Below are positions 26,934 to 36,676 of a stretch of 64,000 nt of DNA, one piece after another. The translations under genes and the position numbers were made by a program. Within the stretch, counting starts at the first letter, position 1; every line of letters starts with the position of its first letter. The notes beneath the pieces are model-generated. The model was not told where the DNA came from, did no database searches, and saw nothing but the letters and a program-made list of their open reading frames with translations. Location: assembly GCF_000962805.1 (NCBI RefSeq), contig NZ_JZTW01000007.1, positions 1 through 64,000 of the forward strand, written 5' to 3'. Origin of the DNA: Pseudarthrobacter chlorophenolicus (GTDB lineage Bacteria; Actinomycetota; Actinomycetes; Actinomycetales; Micrococcaceae).

Positions 26934-28688
26934 CTAGATCCACGACGGCATCCACATGCGGACCTTCCACGCGTCGTAGGGGATGACCTCCGCCGCCCAT
27001 ATGGGGTAGAAGAAGGCCGACAGCATGATGGCTGCCGCCACGAACAGGGCCACGAGGTACAGCCCCGAGCGGCGCCGCCACGGCGGATCGGATGCCCTGC
27101 CGAGGACGAGGCCCAGGCAGTAGGCAAGGGCCAGTACCAGGAACGGCTCGAAGGACACAGCGTAGAAATAGAACATGGTCCGGTCCGGGTACATGAACCA
27201 CGGCAGGTATCCCGCGGCCACGCCGGCCAGTATGGCGCCGGCGCGCCAGTCACGCCTGCCTGCCCACCAGAACAGCAGGATCACCAGGGAGATGGCCGCA
27301 GCCCACCAGATCAGTGGGTTGCCCACGGACAGGATGGCCGAGGTGCACTTGTCGACGTCGCAGCCGGGGGTGCCCTGCTGGGGGGATTCATAGAAGAACG
27401 ACGTCGGCCGGCCCAGTACCAGCCAGCTCCAGGCGCTTGCCTCGTACGGGTGCTCGGAACTCAGGCCCTGATGGAAGGTGTACGCCTCCTGGTGGTAGTG
27501 GGCGAGCGACCGCACAGCGTCCGGCAACCAGCCCCACGTTGCGGAGGGGTTGTTTTCTGCCCAGTGGCGGAAGTAGCCATTGTCGGACCGGAACCAGCCA
27601 ATCCATGTCAGCGAATACACGGCGGCTGCCACAGGGACAGTGCTGACGAAAGCGGGAAGGCCGTCCTTGATGATTCCGCCGCTGACCCAGCCCCGGATGC
27701 CCGCCACCCGCCGCGCATTCAGGTCCCAGAAGACGGTGAGCAGGCCGAAACCCGCCAGGAAGAACAGACCGGACCACTTGGTACCGACCGCCAGTCCAAG
27801 ACACACACCGGCCGTGATCCGCCACCAGCGGACGCCAAGCCACGGGCCGGACAGCAGTTCTGCCATCGGCGGACGCCCGCCATTGCGTGCCGCGGCAGCG
27901 GCCAGCCGGGCTGCGAGCCTCCGCCGGCCATCGTCACGGTCCATCAGGAGCGCCCCGAAAGCCGCCAGGACCCAGAACATCAGGAAGATGTCCAGCAATG
28001 AGGTGCGGGACATGACCAGGTGATGGCCGTCCACCGCCAGGAGCAAGCCTGCGGCTCCAGCCAGTGGAAGGGACCTGAAGAGCTTGAGCGCGATGAGCGA
28101 GACCAGCAGGACCGACAGGGTACCGGTCAGGGCCGCCGCGAAGCGCCAGCCGAAGGGATTGTCCGAGCCGAAAAGCGCCATACCCGCGGCGATCATCCAC
28201 TTGCCCACCGGCGGATGGACCACGTATTCGGGCGAGTTCAGCAGGACAGCCGGGTTGCCGGCGTTGAAGGAATCGTTCGCCTTGTCCGGCCAGCTGCGCT
28301 CATAGCCGCTGATGAGGTAGGAGTAGGCATCCTTGACGTAGTAGGTCTCGTCGAAGACCAGCTTGTGCGGGGCGTCCAGGCGGACGAAGCGGAGGATGCC
28401 CGCCACCACCGCCGTGAAGACGGGCACCAGGACGAACCAGATCCGCAGGGAGGGCGGGTACTCCCGCCATGACCGGGCGTTGCCCAGCAGGCGCTCGCGG
28501 AGTCCGTCGGGGCTGAAGGCTTCCTCCGGCCGGACCACCCACGGCCTGTACCTGCCGCGCCCCAACCGGCGCGGACCCTGCTCCGCAACCTCGGAATGGA
28601 TGCCTGCAGACGCCGCGGGAGCGGGTTGTCCGGCTCCGGATTCTCCGGCTCCCGGCCGCCGCGTCGAGGTCTGCGTCACGAGCCCCAT
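26934..28688 (-). CDS. Protein O-mannosyltransferase (PMT)
   Basis: A 584-aa GT39 polytopic membrane enzyme that transfers mannose from polyprenyl-phosphate-mannose to exported proteins. A disordered N-terminus of about 70 residues precedes the first helix, followed by the catalytic loop LDAPHKLVFDETYYVKDA with the essential Asp-Glu pair, about ten more helices, and the C-terminal PMT_4TMC block (FFYAVSFEPFLVLALAYCLGLVLG). The ATG at 28688 has AAAAGG upstream; the open frame further left of transcription is a shadow. manA and GDP-mannose would supply its sugar. It is divergent from rsmI. Confidence 0.94.
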   Translation of the reverse strand: MGLVTQTSTRRPGAGESGAGQPAPAASAGIHSEVAEQGPRRLGRGRYRPWVVRPEEAFSPDGLRERLLGNARSWREYPPSLRIWFVLVPVFTAVVAGILRFVRLDAPHKLVFDETYYVKDAYSYLISGYERSWPDKANDSFNAGNPAVLLNSPEYVVHPPVGKWMIAAGMALFGSDNPFGWRFAAALTGTLSVLLVSLIALKLFRSLPLAGAAGLLLAVDGHHLVMSRTSLLDIFLMFWVLAAFGALLMDRDDGRRRLAARLAAAAARNGGRPPMAELLSGPWLGVRWWRITAGVCLGLAVGTKWSGLFFLAGFGLLTVFWDLNARRVAGIRGWVSGGIIKDGLPAFVSTVPVAAAVYSLTWIGWFRSDNGYFRHWAENNPSATWGWLPDAVRSLAHYHQEAYTFHQGLSSEHPYEASAWSWLVLGRPTSFFYESPQQGTPGCDVDKCTSAILSVGNPLIWWAAAISLVILLFWWAGRRDWRAGAILAGVAAGYLPWFMYPDRTMFYFYAVSFEPFLVLALAYCLGLVLGRASDPPWRRRSGLYLVALFVAAAIMLSAFFYPIWAAEVIPYDAWKVRMWMPSWI

Positions 28689-28722
28689 GCTACCTTTTGC
28701 GGCTGGCAGTCCTTCCCAGCAG

Positions 28723-28728
28723 TAGGCT
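28723..28728 (+). promoter_or_regulatory. -10 hexamer of rsmI
   Basis: TAGGCT exactly 6 nt before the GTG at 28735, with no Shine-Dalgarno. It lies in the 46-bp gap divergent from the PMT gene. Confidence 0.5.
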
Positions 28729-28734
28729 GGTGGC

Positions 28735-29610
28735 GTGGATTCTTCCCCCAACACCTCTCCCGCCGCCAGCCCTGCGACTCCCGGCCGCATTGTCCTTGCC
28801 GCCACGCCCATCGGAAATGTCGGCGATGCCTCCGCCCGCCTGGTTGAGCTCCTTGGGACAGCGGACATTGTTGCCGCGGAGGATACCCGTCGCCTGCACC
28901 GCCTGGTCCAGAGCCTCGGAGTCACTGTGGCCGGAAGGATCATCAGCTACCACGAACACAACGAAGCGACCCGGACCGCGGAACTCCTCGACCAGGTCAG
29001 GACGGGCAGCACCCTGGTGATGGTGACCGACGCGGGGATGCCGTCTGTTTCCGATCCTGGTTTCCGGCTTGTGAAGGGCGCCGTTGCCGCCGGATTGACG
29101 GTCACCGCCGTCCCCGGCCCGTCCGCCGTCCTGACTGCCTTGGCGCTGTCCGGCCTGCCGACCGACAGGTTCTGCTTTGAGGGGTTCCTGCCGCGGAAAG
29201 CCGGTGAACGCGCCGGCCGGCTGGCAGACCTCGCCGGTGAGCGCCGGACCATGGTGTTTTTCGAGGCGCCGCACCGGCTTGAGGCCATGCTCCGCGCGCT
29301 GCGTGAGCGTTTCGGCCCGGACCGGCCCGTCGCCGTTTGCCGTGAGCTGACCAAGACATATGAGGAAGTGATTCGGGGCTCCCTCGACGAGCTCCTGCAC
29401 TGGGCCGAAAGCAACGAGGTCCGCGGGGAGATTGCCGTAGTCCTCGGTGGCGCGCCGGAGCAGGCCGCCGGTACGCCGGAGGACCACGTGGCGGCGGTGA
29501 ACGAACTGGTGGCCCAGGGCATCAGGCTCAAGGAAGCCGTGGCCGCGGTTGCGGAGGACGTCAGGGTCAGCAAACGCGAGCTGTATTCGGCCGTCCTTGC
29601 CGCCCGCTGA
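28735..29610 (+). CDS. rsmI: 16S rRNA (cytidine(1402)-2'-O)-methyltransferase
   Basis: Methylates the ribose of C1402 in the decoding centre, with RsmH acting on the base. The 291-aa tetrapyrrole-methylase-fold protein shows the family blocks LAATPIGNVGDASAR (about residue 24), AAEDTRRL, SYHEHNE, VTDAGMPSVSDPGF and VPGPSAVLTALALSGLP. PRKAGER and VCRELTKTYEE are in place. It starts with GTG, supported by TAGGCT 6 nt upstream. The divergent PMT neighbour is a conserved actinobacterial arrangement. Confidence 0.96.
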   Translation: MDSSPNTSPAASPATPGRIVLAATPIGNVGDASARLVELLGTADIVAAEDTRRLHRLVQSLGVTVAGRIISYHEHNEATRTAELLDQVRTGSTLVMVTDAGMPSVSDPGFRLVKGAVAAGLTVTAVPGPSAVLTALALSGLPTDRFCFEGFLPRKAGERAGRLADLAGERRTMVFFEAPHRLEAMLRALRERFGPDRPVAVCRELTKTYEEVIRGSLDELLHWAESNEVRGEIAVVLGGAPEQAAGTPEDHVAAVNELVAQGIRLKEAVAAVAEDVRVSKRELYSAVLAAR

Positions 29611-29649
29611 GGGCACCCTTGAACCCGTCCGGACAATGGCTGGAAATTG

Positions 29650-29665
29650 CTGTGCAGCTGCACAG
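29650..29665. promoter_or_regulatory. 16-bp perfect palindrome upstream of the aldehyde dehydrogenase gene
   Basis: CTGTGCAGCTGCACAG is its own reverse complement and lies 141 bp before the dehydrogenase start and 40 bp after the rsmI stop. It is too compact, and not followed by T residues, for a good terminator, so an operator is the better reading. The binding protein is unknown. Confidence 0.5.
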
Positions 29666-29806
29666 TAAACCCGTGATTGGGCAGTGCGCCGGAGCGTAGA
29701 CCCTCCTCCGTGCCCGCAGTAGTGTGACAGTTAATCGGCCTCCGACGCTCCGCCGCTACGGCAGGACACCCACGGCCGCCACAACCCTACTGACGAGGGA
29801 GTCATC

Positions 29807-31306
29807 GTGACTGTTACTGCACAGACTGCTGTTACCGCCGACCGTGAAAGCCGGCTTCTGGCCTCCGTTCCCACCGGTTTGCTGATCAATGGCGAGTGGC
29901 GTGACGCCGCTTCCGGCAAGACGTTCGACGTCGAGGACCCAGCCACCGGCAAGGTGCTGCTGAGCATTGCCGACGCCCGCGCCGAGGATGGTGCCGCGGC
30001 CCTGGACGCCGCGGTGGCTGCGCAGGAATCCTGGGCAAAGGTTCCGCCGCGGGAGCGTGGGGAGATCCTGCGCCGGGCTTTCGAGCTTGTGACTGAGCGC
30101 GCCGAGGACTTCGCGCTGCTGATGACCATGGAGATGGGCAAGCCCTTGGCCGAGGCCCGCGGCGAGGTCACCTACGGTGCAGAGTTCCTGCGCTGGTTCT
30201 CCGAGGAAGCTGTCCGCGCGTTCGGCCGCTACTCTGTGGCCCCGGACGGCAAATCTCGGCTGCTGGTAACCAAGAAGCCCGTTGGCCCGTGCCTGCTGAT
30301 CACGCCCTGGAACTTCCCGCTGGCCATGGCCACCCGCAAGATCGCACCGGCCGTTGCCGCCGGTTGCACCATGGTCCTGAAATCGGCCAACCTGACGCCG
30401 CTGACGTCGCAGCTGTTCGCAGCCGTGATGCAGGAAGCCGGGCTGCCCGCCGGTGTCCTGAACGTCATTCCGACCTCCACCGCCGGTGCCACCACCGGTC
30501 CGCTGATCAAGGATGCCCGGCTGCGGAAGCTTTCCTTCACCGGGTCCACCGAAGTGGGCCGCCGGCTGCTTTCCGATGCGTCGGAAACCGTGCTGCGGAC
30601 CTCGATGGAGCTCGGCGGCAATGCCCCGTTCGTCGTCTTCGAGGATGCCGACCTGGACGCGGCCGTCGCCGGTGCAATGCTGGCCAAACTGCGCAACATG
30701 GGCGAGGCCTGCACCGCTGCCAACCGGTTCATCGTGCACGAATCCGTTGCCACTGAATTCGCGGAGAAGTTCGCCGCGAAGATGAAGGAGATGACCACGG
30801 CCCGGGGCACCGAGCCCGAGTCCAAGGTGGGCCCGCTGATCGATGCCAAGAGCCGGGACAAGGTTCACGAACTGGTTTCCGACGCCGTTGCCTCCGGCGC
30901 TAAGGCGGTCCTGGGCGGCGCGCCGGTAGACGGCCCGGGCTACTTCTACCAGCCCACCATCCTCGCCGGCGTCACCGAGGGCACCCGGATCCTGTCGGAA
31001 GAGATCTTCGGCCCGGTGGCCCCCATTATCACGTTCTCCAGTGAGGACGACGCTGTGCGCCTGGCCAACAACACCGAATATGGCCTGGTGGCGTACGTCT
31101 TCACCAAGGACCTCAACCGGGGCATCCGGATGGGTGAACGCCTCGAAACCGGCATGCTCGGCCTGAACGCCGGCGTGATTTCCAACGCCGCGGCACCGTT
31201 TGGGGGCGTCAAGCAGTCCGGGCTGGGCCGCGAAGGCGGGCTCGAAGGCATCGAGGAGTACCTTTACACCCAGTACATCGGAATCGCCGACCCCTACGCT
31301 GGCTGA
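29807..31306 (+). CDS. NAD(P)-dependent succinate-semialdehyde dehydrogenase
   Basis: A 499-aa aldehyde dehydrogenase of the GabD group, oxidising succinate semialdehyde to succinate in GABA and related degradation. The catalytic pair is at the standard spacing: Glu268 in MELGGNAP and Cys302 in GEACTAANRF. TPWNFPLAMATRKIAPA and the NAD-site FTGSTEVGRR (about 244) are present, as is GVKQSGLGREGG near the C-terminus. The GTG at 29807 follows GAGGGAG. No GABA transaminase or permease lies beside it, so the exact aldehyde substrate is inferred from family similarity only. The palindrome at 29650 may control it. Confidence 0.9.
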   Translation: MTVTAQTAVTADRESRLLASVPTGLLINGEWRDAASGKTFDVEDPATGKVLLSIADARAEDGAAALDAAVAAQESWAKVPPRERGEILRRAFELVTERAEDFALLMTMEMGKPLAEARGEVTYGAEFLRWFSEEAVRAFGRYSVAPDGKSRLLVTKKPVGPCLLITPWNFPLAMATRKIAPAVAAGCTMVLKSANLTPLTSQLFAAVMQEAGLPAGVLNVIPTSTAGATTGPLIKDARLRKLSFTGSTEVGRRLLSDASETVLRTSMELGGNAPFVVFEDADLDAAVAGAMLAKLRNMGEACTAANRFIVHESVATEFAEKFAAKMKEMTTARGTEPESKVGPLIDAKSRDKVHELVSDAVASGAKAVLGGAPVDGPGYFYQPTILAGVTEGTRILSEEIFGPVAPIITFSSEDDAVRLANNTEYGLVAYVFTKDLNRGIRMGERLETGMLGLNAGVISNAAAPFGGVKQSGLGREGGLEGIEEYLYTQYIGIADPYAG

Positions 31307-31336
31307 TCTCCAACTCCGGCAGGAGGGCCGGCGAAC

Positions 31337-31352
31337 GCGGCGGGATCGCCGC
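31337..31352. terminator. Short hairpin between convergent genes
   Basis: GCGGCG and CGCCGC pair across a GGAT loop in the 48-bp gap between the convergent aldehyde dehydrogenase and transglutaminase genes. It is short but well placed as a two-way terminator. Confidence 0.4.
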
Positions 31353-31354
31353 AG

Positions 31355-33901
31355 TCAGCTGCCTTCCTGCTCATGGAAGCCGCCGTGCGCAGTCCGCCCC
31401 GGCCCGGCCGGCCGGGCGCGCACGGCGGCTTCTTTGCTGATCTCCGCGCGTCGTGTCAACGCGCGGCCCGCGAGCCGGACCGGAGCGGCGGCGAGCCTGC
31501 CCAGGCGGCCCATGACGGAAGGCGGCAGCCACCGGGCCCGCCACCGCTGCAGCAATGTTGCGTTGGCCCGCAGTGAATCCTCAAGGGGCCCCAACTGTCC
31601 GGGCGCTGCGGCGGCACCATGCAAGCCCGCAGCGCGGCCTGGCCCGGGCGAACCGGCGTCGGGTCCCAGGGGATCGTCAGAAGGTTCCGGCGGCCGGCCG
31701 TACCTGCGCCGTTCGAAAGCCGCCGTGACGGCGGCAACGGCATGGTGCGCCGCCTCCTCCATGCCGTTTGGCTCGCCCAACAGCGAAGTGCGGAGGCGCG
31801 ACGCATAGGCGCGCGGTGATTCACTGGTGCCGGCCGGGAGCCCGTAGTCCCGGCCCAGGTCCAGCAGCTCGCTCCATGCCAACGGAACGGCATCGGCGGC
31901 GTTCCTCGGCCGGAGGCGCCGCGCACGGATTCCCGTGCGTACCAGCCGCGGCGACGCCGCAAGCAGGAACAAGCCCAGAACGCCACCCGTTCCCAGCAGC
32001 CATGGGAGCACCTGCGCGCCGGCGTCAGTGCTTCCGCCGCCCACGCCCGGGGCCGGCACCGGGGTGGCACTGGGAGCCGGTGTCGGAGCCGGGGCGGGAT
32101 CGGGGACGAGGTCATCATTGTTCTCAACGGAGCCCGGCGCTGGAGGGGACGAGGTTTCGCTGGCATAGCCCGGAACCACGCCACGGGACGGCGTGGGCTC
32201 GAACGGCACCCAGCCCAGACCCTGGAAATACAGTTCCGGCCAGGCATGCGCATCCCGCGCGTCCACCTCGTACTCCGAAAGCTCGCCCTGGCCGGCCACG
32301 GTTACCGTGGCACCGGTGAGCCTCCCCGGCGCATACCCCACCGCGATCCGGCTGGGGATCCCTTCCAGCCGCGCCATCACCGCCATTGCCGAGGCATAGT
32401 GGATGCAGTATCCGCTCTTCTGCTCCAAAAAGTCGGACAGGACTGACAATCCGTTGCCGTCATAGCCGCCCTGCACAGGCGACTGCAGGGAATACGTGAA
32501 CTCAGACGAGCGCAGGTAGCGCTGGATGGCCATGGCCTTCTCATACGGCGTGGCGCCGGCCCCGGCCACGCGCCCGGCGGTGGTCCGGACGATCTCCGGC
32601 ACGTTTCCGGGGATCCGCGTGAAGTCGTCCGGAACGTCCCGCGCCGGAGCGGAAGACTGCTCCAGCAACGCAGCCGTCAGATTGGGCACCGACGATGTCA
32701 CCACGTACTCCTGGCGCCGGGACGCTGTGGCGTCGGAGCCCTTGATGCTCAATGTCGAAGGGTCCCAGGTCCACCGGCCGTTGAGGCCGCGGACGGTTTC
32801 CGGGGCATAGGGGGCCGGGAGGTACGGACTGCTGAACGTACCGGTATCAATGGCCGTTACCTGCTGCTGTTCGTCGGCGAGGACCGCATAGCCGGGATCG
32901 ATCTGTCCGCCCAGCGGGAGCCGTGATGCAGTACGGTCATCCGGTCCCCAGGACTCGCCGTCGAAATGGTCCACCGTGACGGACCTCAGATACAGGGGAG
33001 CGGTGGAACTGGTGGCGTAGGTGATCCGGCCGCTGCCATCCGGTGTCCGCAGGCTGTTGCCCAGCGTGATCATGGGATTCAGGCCGGTTCCGGTTCCCCA
33101 CGGGTTGAGCCGTGAGCCCTGCGGAAAGGTGCCCTGGTCGAAGCCCGGGACAGCCAGCGGGACTACCAGGGTGGCGGTCAGCGCCACGGCGCCGGTGAGG
33201 GCTGCCCGGCGAAGCTGCCCCGGGTTCCGTGCAGTCCCGCCCTGGCTGCGGAAGTCGGGGGCAAACCACTGGCTGCAGGCCAGGATCATCAGGTAACCGG
33301 CCACCGTTGCATTGAATCCCCAGAAACCGACGCTTTGCGGCTTGATCATTGCCGGTACCACCAGGATTGCCAGCAGCCCCATGCCGGTGGCCGCCGGCAT
33401 GCCGAGCGGGACGGCCAGGGCATCCACCAGGATCACCGCCAGTCCAAGGACGGCGCAGATCACCATGACGATGCCCACGTTGGGCGCAACGGGGGCCGTC
33501 TCCGACAGTACGGTTTCGCTGGCACGGCGGATCAGCTGGTTGACGTCGGAGAACGTCGCGGCGCTGGGAATCACCCCCAGAATGCTTGAACCGCGGAAGA
33601 ACGTCAGTGTGAGGATCGCCCCGAGCGAGAGGAAACCGCCTGCTGTGACCAGCAGCGGCGCTGCGCGCAGTGCCCGAAGCCCGGCGAGGGTAAAGCTCAC
33701 GGCGCCAACGGTGGTGGCCACCGGCCAATACCAGGCCCAGCCACGCAGGACCCCGTTCAGGGACAGGGCAGCCCCGCAGACCGCCAGCACGATGGCTGCG
33801 GCCATAGCCCAGGGGTAGGCGCCCACGCGGACGGGCCTTGTACCGGCAGCCGGTGTGGACTGGGTACCGGTTCCCGGAGTCCGGGCCGGCGCCATGGTCA
33901 T
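31355..33901 (-). CDS. Transglutaminase-like membrane protein (DUF3488/TgpA type)
   Basis: An 848-aa protein. About seven N-terminal helices (residues 30-255; DUF3488) precede an extracytoplasmic transglutaminase-like domain. Cys499 in KSGYCIHYASAM and His552 in DARDAHAWPE form the catalytic pair; the third position falls in WVPFEPTP, with Glu where Asp is common. A Pro/Ala linker, one more helix (about 650-670) and a cytoplasmic tail rich in Arg and Pro follow. It overlaps the DUF58 gene by 4 bp (ATGA). With moxR and DUF58 it forms a widely conserved operon; its substrate is unknown. Confidence 0.92.
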   Translation of the reverse strand: MTMAPARTPGTGTQSTPAAGTRPVRVGAYPWAMAAAIVLAVCGAALSLNGVLRGWAWYWPVATTVGAVSFTLAGLRALRAAPLLVTAGGFLSLGAILTLTFFRGSSILGVIPSAATFSDVNQLIRRASETVLSETAPVAPNVGIVMVICAVLGLAVILVDALAVPLGMPAATGMGLLAILVVPAMIKPQSVGFWGFNATVAGYLMILACSQWFAPDFRSQGGTARNPGQLRRAALTGAVALTATLVVPLAVPGFDQGTFPQGSRLNPWGTGTGLNPMITLGNSLRTPDGSGRITYATSSTAPLYLRSVTVDHFDGESWGPDDRTASRLPLGGQIDPGYAVLADEQQQVTAIDTGTFSSPYLPAPYAPETVRGLNGRWTWDPSTLSIKGSDATASRRQEYVVTSSVPNLTAALLEQSSAPARDVPDDFTRIPGNVPEIVRTTAGRVAGAGATPYEKAMAIQRYLRSSEFTYSLQSPVQGGYDGNGLSVLSDFLEQKSGYCIHYASAMAVMARLEGIPSRIAVGYAPGRLTGATVTVAGQGELSEYEVDARDAHAWPELYFQGLGWVPFEPTPSRGVVPGYASETSSPPAPGSVENNDDLVPDPAPAPTPAPSATPVPAPGVGGGSTDAGAQVLPWLLGTGGVLGLFLLAASPRLVRTGIRARRLRPRNAADAVPLAWSELLDLGRDYGLPAGTSESPRAYASRLRTSLLGEPNGMEEAAHHAVAAVTAAFERRRYGRPPEPSDDPLGPDAGSPGPGRAAGLHGAAAAPGQLGPLEDSLRANATLLQRWRARWLPPSVMGRLGRLAAAPVRLAGRALTRRAEISKEAAVRARPAGPGRTAHGGFHEQEGS

Positions 33902-35364
33902 CGGATCACCCCCGTGCCGCGGCCGGGGTCGCTGGTCGGCGTGGGCAACGGCACGTCCTGGTCAAACGACCGCCAGGCGGCTGCGGTGCCTGCGGAGGCC
34001 GGTACGGCAATGGCGCGCCATCCCCCCTGACGCAGGGTCTCCAGCGCGGGGGAGAAGTCTTCGGGTTTCTCAGCCACGATGATGGCAAAGGCGTTGGTGC
34101 CGTAACTGGCTGCGGGGGCCAGGGCAATTGCCTCTTCAGGCGAAATGCGGCCCAGGACCGCAATCAGTGGCCCTCGCATGCGGTGCGCGGACAGCTTGTC
34201 CATGAGCGTGTCGTCGAATGCGGCCGGTCCCGCATCCTGGCCATTGCGGCTGCGGGGGCGCAGCAGTGCCGGGGCGGAACCCGGGCCGTCGGGCAGCCGG
34301 AGCCTGCTGTTGGACCGGGTATGGTGCGGCCCTGACAGCTGGATGGCGGCGAGGCTCTCTGCGATGGACTGCAGCCCTGACGCACCGCCGTATTCCTCTG
34401 ACTCAGGTTCCGGCGCCGAGGGCGAGTGCAGGAAGGCGGGCTCGCCGCGGACGTCCAGGAGGCGCAGGCCGTAATTCCGCTCGGCGAGGTGCGCGCTGAC
34501 GGACATTGCCGCCACCACTGACCATTCGAACGTCCGGCTGGTCAGCATGGAATGCCCGTCCTGGCCGGCTTGGCCGGCCGGGCCGGCCGCTGCGGTGGAA
34601 CCGCTGGAGAATGCCCCGAACCGGTGGTCCAGGATAATCGTGGCCTCCGGCGTCGTGACGGATTCCTCCTGGCGGACCATCAGCGAGCCGTGCCGGGCGG
34701 TGGCTGCCCAGTGGACCCTTCGCATGGGGTCGCCGTGCCGGTATTCGCGCGTCATGACGTCGTCGTCGCTGGGGTTGGCGCGGGTCCTGGTAGCGGTCAC
34801 TCCGTCGTTCCCGCGGGCGCCGGCCAGGCCGGTAACGGGCAGTACGACGGCGGCCGGCGTCACGGTGAGCATGTCGCCGTCGTCGATGGACTGGCGGTGC
34901 AGCGACAGCCCGAACGGGTCCGTAAACTCAGCGGTGACCGGTCCAATGCGGAATTGGCCGCGCTGCTCCGAACGCAGGTGGTATTCATAGCGGCTGGTAC
35001 CGCCGGAGGCCGTTCGGGAGGGAAACCGGAACGCGGGCGAAGAACCGAACCGCGGCGGCAGGCGTTCTTCCATGCTGGCCCGGCCGGTGCCTGCACCTGT
35101 CCGCGCCACGGCAAGGCGCACGGTGGTGGGGGCGGACGTTTCCACCGGCGAAGGATGGAACTCCCGGTACACCCGGAAGCGGGGCTTCACCAGCCGGATA
35201 CCGGCCAGCGAAACCAAAGGGAGGACCAGCAGCAGGATGCTGAGGGTCAGTAGGTCCCTGCGTCCCATGATCTGGGCGGCGGCGAGGGAGAAGCCTCCGG
35301 CGGCAAGCATGCCCCACCCGCGTGCGGTGAAAAGGTGCTGGGGCAGTCTGTCCAGGAGGGCCAT
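33898..35364 (-). CDS. DUF58 domain-containing protein
   Basis: A 488-aa protein with two helices at the N-terminus (about 14-55) followed by a beta-rich domain and the DUF58 block (DDVMTREYRHGDPMRRVHWAATARHGSLMVRQEE, near residues 195-230), related to von Willebrand A folds. A C-terminal soluble part follows. MoxR ATPases are thought to act on such VWA-like partners. The ATG at 35364 lies 10 bp after the moxR stop; the frame runs on into moxR but with shadow composition. There is no clear Shine-Dalgarno, so translation is probably coupled to moxR. Confidence 0.9.
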   Translation of the reverse strand: MALLDRLPQHLFTARGWGMLAAGGFSLAAAQIMGRRDLLTLSILLLVLPLVSLAGIRLVKPRFRVYREFHPSPVETSAPTTVRLAVARTGAGTGRASMEERLPPRFGSSPAFRFPSRTASGGTSRYEYHLRSEQRGQFRIGPVTAEFTDPFGLSLHRQSIDDGDMLTVTPAAVVLPVTGLAGARGNDGVTATRTRANPSDDDVMTREYRHGDPMRRVHWAATARHGSLMVRQEESVTTPEATIILDHRFGAFSSGSTAAAGPAGQAGQDGHSMLTSRTFEWSVVAAMSVSAHLAERNYGLRLLDVRGEPAFLHSPSAPEPESEEYGGASGLQSIAESLAAIQLSGPHHTRSNSRLRLPDGPGSAPALLRPRSRNGQDAGPAAFDDTLMDKLSAHRMRGPLIAVLGRISPEEAIALAPAASYGTNAFAIIVAEKPEDFSPALETLRQGGWRAIAVPASAGTAAAWRSFDQDVPLPTPTSDPGRGTGVIR

Positions 35365-35374
35365 GGCGTACCGC

Positions 35375-36526
35375 TTAGCGGTTCCTGCCGGAACCTGCCA
35401 CGGACGCGGCGTTTCGGGCGGCCTGGTTCCGTGTTCCGGCGGCAGTGCCCGCAGCCGCTGTGTATCCGGCGCCCGCGGGTGCCTGCGGGACCGGGAGCCG
35501 CGACAGGATGCCCTGCAGCACGCTGTGCGCTGTTTCGCCGGCACCGGCAGCTTTGCGGTCCAGGATGATCCGGTGCGCCAGGACAGCCTCGGCCACTTGG
35601 ACGACGTCATCGGGGAGGACGAAGTCGCGGGCGTCCAGGGCGGCGGTCGCCTTCGCCGCGCGAAGCAACTGCAGCATGGACCGCGGACTGGCTCCCAAGC
35701 GCAGCAGCGGGCTTTCCCGGGTAGCCCGTCCAACGGACACGGTGTATTCCTTCACGGCCTGTGAGACGTAGACCTGCTGCACGGTGGTGATCATGGCCGC
35801 CACCTCCGCAGCGGTGACCACGGCTGAGACCTTAGCCAGCGGCGACGCCGCCTGGTGGGTTTCAAGCATCTCGATTTCGGCGTCCTTGTCCGGGTAGCCC
35901 ATGGAGATCCTGGCCATGAACCTGTCGCGCTGGGCCTCGGGCAGCGGGTAGGTGCCTTCCATCTCGATGGGGTTCTGGGTGGCTACCACCATGAAGGGTT
36001 CGTCGAGCCGGTAGGAAGTGCCGTCCACGGTCACCTGGTGCTCCTCCATGCACTCGAGGAGGGCGGACTGGGTTTTCGCTGACGCCCGGTTGATCTCGTC
36101 GCCGATGACGATGTTGGCAAAAACCGCCCCCGGACGGAACTCGAAGAGCCGGGATGACTGGTTGTAAATGGACACACCGGTCACGTCGGAGGGGAGCAGG
36201 TCCGGGGTGAACTGGATGCGGCTGACGGTGCAGTCAATGGTTTTGGCAAGCGTTTTGGCCAACAGGGTCTTGCCGACGCCTGGAACATCTTCCAGCAGCA
36301 GGTGGCCTTGGGCGAGCAGGACGGTCAACGCAAGCTCGGCGGCGTCGGACTTCCCGTCGATCACCGTATTAACAACGCTGAGGATCCGCTGGCTGGCGTC
36401 GTGGAACGAGTCAGCATCCATGGCGGCGGCACGGTGCCCGTTCAGGTGGCTGACGGGATCGGAAACGCCCGCCAGGTTGCGGTTCGCAGCGCTCACATCG
36501 TTGGCAGTGCGTCGGTAAGATTCCAT
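35375..36526 (-). CDS. MoxR family AAA+ ATPase
   Basis: A 383-aa AAA+ ATPase with chaperone-like roles in maturing partner proteins. Walker A is GVGKT at residues 83-87 (LLEDVPGVGKTLLAK) and Walker B is IGDEINRASAKTQSALLECMEE. The MoxR sensor block TQNPIEMEGTYPLPEAQRDRFM follows. The C-terminal lid has LRLGASPRSMLQLLRAAKA; an Ala/Gly-rich tail ends the protein. The ATG at 36526 has GAAAGG upstream; the first 50 residues of the longer frame have no similarity. It is the first gene of the moxR-DUF58-transglutaminase operon. Confidence 0.93.
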   Translation of the reverse strand: MESYRRTANDVSAANRNLAGVSDPVSHLNGHRAAAMDADSFHDASQRILSVVNTVIDGKSDAAELALTVLLAQGHLLLEDVPGVGKTLLAKTLAKTIDCTVSRIQFTPDLLPSDVTGVSIYNQSSRLFEFRPGAVFANIVIGDEINRASAKTQSALLECMEEHQVTVDGTSYRLDEPFMVVATQNPIEMEGTYPLPEAQRDRFMARISMGYPDKDAEIEMLETHQAASPLAKVSAVVTAAEVAAMITTVQQVYVSQAVKEYTVSVGRATRESPLLRLGASPRSMLQLLRAAKATAALDARDFVLPDDVVQVAEAVLAHRIILDRKAAGAGETAHSVLQGILSRLPVPQAPAGAGYTAAAGTAAGTRNQAARNAASVAGSGRNR

Positions 36527-36676
36527 CGGCAACCTTTCAGCCAGGGTTTCACCTGGACGGGACAGCAAGCCTGCCTTCGCCCGTCGGTGGGCGTTCTCAT
36601 GTGCTCCCACCAGACTACTAACACAACTGCCTGGCCCGGCAGAGAGTTCCGGCAAAATCGTGGTGCGCTCCGCCAT

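Noticed and set aside
26867..27253. N-terminal extension of the acyl-CoA ligase frame
   Set aside because: Arg/Ser/Cys-rich shadow of the mannosyltransferase gene; GTG 26866 has its own ribosome-binding site.
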